Assembly: GCA_900546175.1 (NCBI GenBank) | Contig: URBX01000003.1 | Coordinates: 62,001 to 126,000 of the forward strand | Direction: 5' to 3' | Length of the DNA: 64,000 bases | From: an uncultured Eggerthella sp. | Lineage (GTDB): Bacteria > Actinomycetota > Coriobacteriia > Coriobacteriales > Eggerthellaceae | In this document: one piece after another, positions 61,655 to 64,000 of the stretch | Position numbering within the stretch: the first letter of the stretch is position 1 | How the letters are laid out: each line of letters opens with the position of its first letter | Made by a program: the position numbers and the translations under genes | Notes under the pieces: model-generated | What the model saw: only the letters and a program-made list of their open reading frames with translations | What the model was told of the DNA's origin: nothing | The model's database searches: none

Positions 61655-63117
61655 TGAATACTCTTTTAGAAATGAGCTTCAATACTCCTCTTGAAGTACT
61701 TGATTCTCTTACCCGTTTCCAAATTCTTGCTTATATTCTTGCTGCTCTGCTCTTTATTCTTGCGCTCGCAGGATTATCTAAGCAAAAAACGGCACAACGA
61801 GGAAACTACATGGGTATTTGCGGTATGACCATTGCCTTGGTCGCAACTATCCTTAATACGGTTGCAGCCGACGATACTGGCGCTATCCTTTCTATTGTTT
61901 TAATGGTAGTTGCTCTTCTCATTGGTGCTGCCATTGGTGTTTGGCGTGCAAAGACGGTAGAAATGACCCAAATGCCAGAGCTAGTTGCCATGCTCCACTC
62001 CTTTGTTGGTTGCGCTGCCGTACTGGTTGGATTCAATTCCTTTCTTACCATCCCAGGTGCCGACACTCCTTCTAATGCTTATCATTTAGGCGAAGTTGGT
62101 TTAGCAATCTTTATTGGCGCCGTTACCTTCACTGGTTCTATTGTTGCGTTCTTAAAGCTGTCTGGAAAGATGGATGGTAAGCCTTTAATGATTCCGGGCC
62201 GCAATATCATCAACCTAGGAATCATTATTGCTTCAGTTGTGCTTATTGGCTGGCTTATTACCACCCGCGGTGTTGCTGAAGGTCTTCTCCCTCTAATCAT
62301 TCTTACCGTTATCTCTTTGATTCTTGGTGCCCACCTTGTTTTAGCAATTGGTGGCGGAGACATGCCTGTTGTTGTTTCCATGCTGAACTCATATTCAGGC
62401 TGGGCAGCAGCAATGGCGGGCTTTACTCTGGGAAATGATCTCCTTATCATCACAGGTGCTTTAGTTGGTTCTTCTGGCGCATACCTTTCCTACATTATGT
62501 GCCAAGGCATGAATCGCTCTTTCATCTCGGTTATCTTGGGTGGTTTTGGTCAAGACACTTCTGCAAGCACCTCAGATTCAGGCAAAACATACGCTCCTCA
62601 TACTGAAACTTCCCCTGAAGAAGTTGCTGAGCTTCTTCGCAGTGCAAAGCAGGTTGTTATTACCCCTGGCTATGGCATGGCAGTTTCTCAAGCTCAGTAT
62701 CCTGTTGCGGAGCTTACCCGCAAACTCATTGCCCAAGGCGTTGATGTAAAGTTTGGCATTCATCCAGTAGCAGGTCGTATGCCTGGCCATATGAACGTTC
62801 TTTTAGCTGAAGCTAAAGTTCCTTACGATAACGTATATGAAATGGATGAGATTAACGAAGATTGGGAAGACGTGGACGTCGTATTAGTTATTGGCGCAAA
62901 CGACACCGTTAACCCAGCAGCTACCACTGAGCCAAACTCACCAATTGCCGGAATGCCAGTACTTCACGTTTGGGAAGCACAAAAAGTTATTGTTTCCAAG
63001 CGCTCTATGGGAACTGGCTATGCAGGCGTTCAGAATCCGTTATTCTTTAACGAAAATACCGATATGCTTCTAGGAGATGCGAAGGGCTCTGTAGAAGCAA
63101 TTATTAGCGCACTTTAA
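61654..63117 (+). CDS. pntB: NAD(P) transhydrogenase subunit beta
   Basis: This 487-residue subunit has eight or nine membrane spans in the first ~290 residues and the NADP(H)-binding domain III in the last ~180 ([52 protein letters not shown]). Together with PntA it makes NADPH from NADH driven by the proton gradient. Overlap of 1 base with pntA shows co-transcription. The MATE gene begins 22 bases later. Confidence 0.95.
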   Translation: MNTLLEMSFNTPLEVLDSLTRFQILAYILAALLFILALAGLSKQKTAQRGNYMGICGMTIALVATILNTVAADDTGAILSIVLMVVALLIGAAIGVWRAKTVEMTQMPELVAMLHSFVGCAAVLVGFNSFLTIPGADTPSNAYHLGEVGLAIFIGAVTFTGSIVAFLKLSGKMDGKPLMIPGRNIINLGIIIASVVLIGWLITTRGVAEGLLPLIILTVISLILGAHLVLAIGGGDMPVVVSMLNSYSGWAAAMAGFTLGNDLLIITGALVGSSGAYLSYIMCQGMNRSFISVILGGFGQDTSASTSDSGKTYAPHTETSPEEVAELLRSAKQVVITPGYGMAVSQAQYPVAELTRKLIAQGVDVKFGIHPVAGRMPGHMNVLLAEAKVPYDNVYEMDEINEDWEDVDVVLVIGANDTVNPAATTEPNSPIAGMPVLHVWEAQKVIVSKRSMGTGYAGVQNPLFFNENTDMLLGDAKGSVEAIISAL

Positions 63118-63139
63118 TGCACTGTTTTAAGGAAGATTT

Positions 63140-64000
63140 TTGGCAGAAGATTTAACAAAGGGAAGCGTCTTAAAGGCAATTTCCACCTTTTCACTTCCCT
63201 ATCTTCTTGCCTATTTTCTTCAAACATTCTATGGAACCGTAGACCTATTTATTGTGGGGCTATTCAGTACCACGGCTTCAATTACCGCAGTAGCTACGGG
63301 AAGCCAAGTAATGCATATGATTACCGTAGTTATTGTGGGGCTCGCAATGGGCTCAACGGTCATGATTGCACAAACCGTTGGTAGCAGCGATTCAAAAAAC
63401 AGATCGGTCTATATTGGAAACACCGCAACACTCTTTTTGATGTTCTCATTGCTTCTCTGTGTGCTTCTTCTGGTGTTAACCGATCCTATTGTTCGCCTTA
63501 TGCAAGTTCCTACCGAAGCAGTTGAGGGAACCTTTTACTATCTGGTAGTTTGCTTTGTAGGCATTCCGTTTATCACTGCCTATAACGTCATTGCAGCACT
63601 TTTCAGAGGGCTCGGCGATACAAAAACTCCTCTGTATTTTGTAGCAATCGCATGCGTAATTAATATTGGTCTTGATTTCCTTTTTGTGGGCGCTTTTAAC
63701 GGGGGTGCTACTGGTGCCGCAATTGCAACCATTATCTCTCAGGCATTAAGCGTTGGAATTGCTCTTATTGCTATTTGGAAAAAGGCTCTTCTTCCCTCAG
63801 TAAAACGAAAGGATTTTCGTCCTCAAAAGCAGCATATGAAAAACATCTTGAAAGTAGGCACTCCTCTTTCCTTGCAAGATGGCTTCATTCAAATAGCTTT
63901 TCTTTGTATAACCGTTTTCGCTAACATGCGCGGTCTTGACGATGCGGCAGCAGTAGGCATTGTTGAGAAGATTATTTGCCTATTATTCCTGGTACCTTCA
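63140..64000 (+). CDS. MATE family efflux transporter, N-terminal part (cut by window edge)
   Basis: A TTG start at 63140, after AAGGAAG, gives 287 open codons to the window end. The translated protein starts AEDLTKGSVLKAISTFSLP and runs through about seven spans with MATE motifs (TFYGTVDLFIVG, AALFRGLGDTKTP). It should expel a cationic or drug-like compound with Na+ or H+. It lies 22 bases after pntB and may be in the same transcript. The C-terminal half is outside the window. Confidence 0.85.
   Translation, partial: MAEDLTKGSVLKAISTFSLPYLLAYFLQTFYGTVDLFIVGLFSTTASITAVATGSQVMHMITVVIVGLAMGSTVMIAQTVGSSDSKNRSVYIGNTATLFLMFSLLLCVLLLVLTDPIVRLMQVPTEAVEGTFYYLVVCFVGIPFITAYNVIAALFRGLGDTKTPLYFVAIACVINIGLDFLFVGAFNGGATGAAIATIISQALSVGIALIAIWKKALLPSVKRKDFRPQKQHMKNILKVGTPLSLQDGFIQIAFLCITVFANMRGLDDAAAVGIVEKIICLLFLVPS

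Noticed and set aside
1..64000. tRNA, rRNA, transposase, integrase or phage genes
   Set aside because: None seen on reading both strands; genes are of core metabolic type and no insertion boundaries were found.

Overview
The window looks like part of the chromosome of an anaerobic, AT-leaning Gram-positive bacterium. My best guess is a coriobacterium (Actinomycetota); an atypical Bacillota is possible, and I cannot settle this without a search. The grounds are BceRS/BceAB-type modules, a RelQ-type synthetase, a YerC-like TrpR relative, class III fructose bisphosphatase, LL-diaminopimelate aminotransferase together with meso-diaminopimelate dehydrogenase, a biotin-dependent sodium-pumping decarboxylase, and clear Shine-Dalgarno sequences. 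Genes are tightly packed on both strands. I see no tRNA, rRNA, CRISPR array, insertion sequence or phage gene. Both ends cut a gene: a histidine kinase on the left and a MATE transporter on the right.

Layout. 0-8.2 kb holds envelope-stress and drug-response genes: an OmpR-type two-component pair, a GntR (YtrA-like) regulated ABC exporter, and a complete BceR-BceS-BceA-BceB module. Two matching inverted repeats mark the probable BceR sites. 8.3-17.7 kb holds hydrolases, NhaA, a threonine/serine dehydratase, a glycosyltransferase with a flippase-like membrane protein, ferrochelatase and a PatB-type lyase. 17.8-31 kb holds a phenylacetate-CoA ligase-like enzyme, gluconeogenic Fbp, a His-rich CobW GTPase, a DUF6273/ankyrin-like protein, RsmJ, NhaC with a free-standing glutamate-cysteine ligase, meso-DAP dehydrogenase and DAHP synthase. 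31-41.3 kb holds TcdA, a formate/nitrite channel, a LysR / DUF6125 / DUF362 group, a sodium-translocating decarboxylase operon (oadA-oadG-biotin carrier-oadB) and an AGCS sodium/amino-acid symporter. 41.6-49 kb holds an unrecognised tail-anchored protein with a duplicated domain, a YerC-type regulator overlapping a solute-binding lipoprotein, a (p)ppGpp synthetase, and a signalling operon of a degenerate histidine kinase, an intact histidine kinase and a LuxR-type regulator. 49-52.8 kb is a sulfur block: metY, a metA-ACT fusion and cysK. 52.9-64 kb holds TrmB, DegV, IlvE, DapL with a WYL regulator, HIT, DUF523, the PntAB transhydrogenase and the start of a MATE exporter.

How the genes fit together. 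They suggest an amino-acid-fermenting anaerobe that uses sodium gradients: decarboxylase Na+ pump, NhaA, NhaC and an AGCS symporter. It probably balances NADPH through PntAB, performs gluconeogenesis through Fbp, makes meso-DAP by two routes, and assimilates sulfide through O-acetylserine and O-acetylhomoserine. The least-explained items are the tail-anchored duplicated-domain protein (41669-42457), the pseudokinase/kinase pair (45078-48307), the in-frame 27-bp minisatellite at the N-terminus of the BceS-like kinase, and the MetA-ACT fusion. I cannot claim a wholly new defence or mobile system here; most of the window is ordinary core genome.
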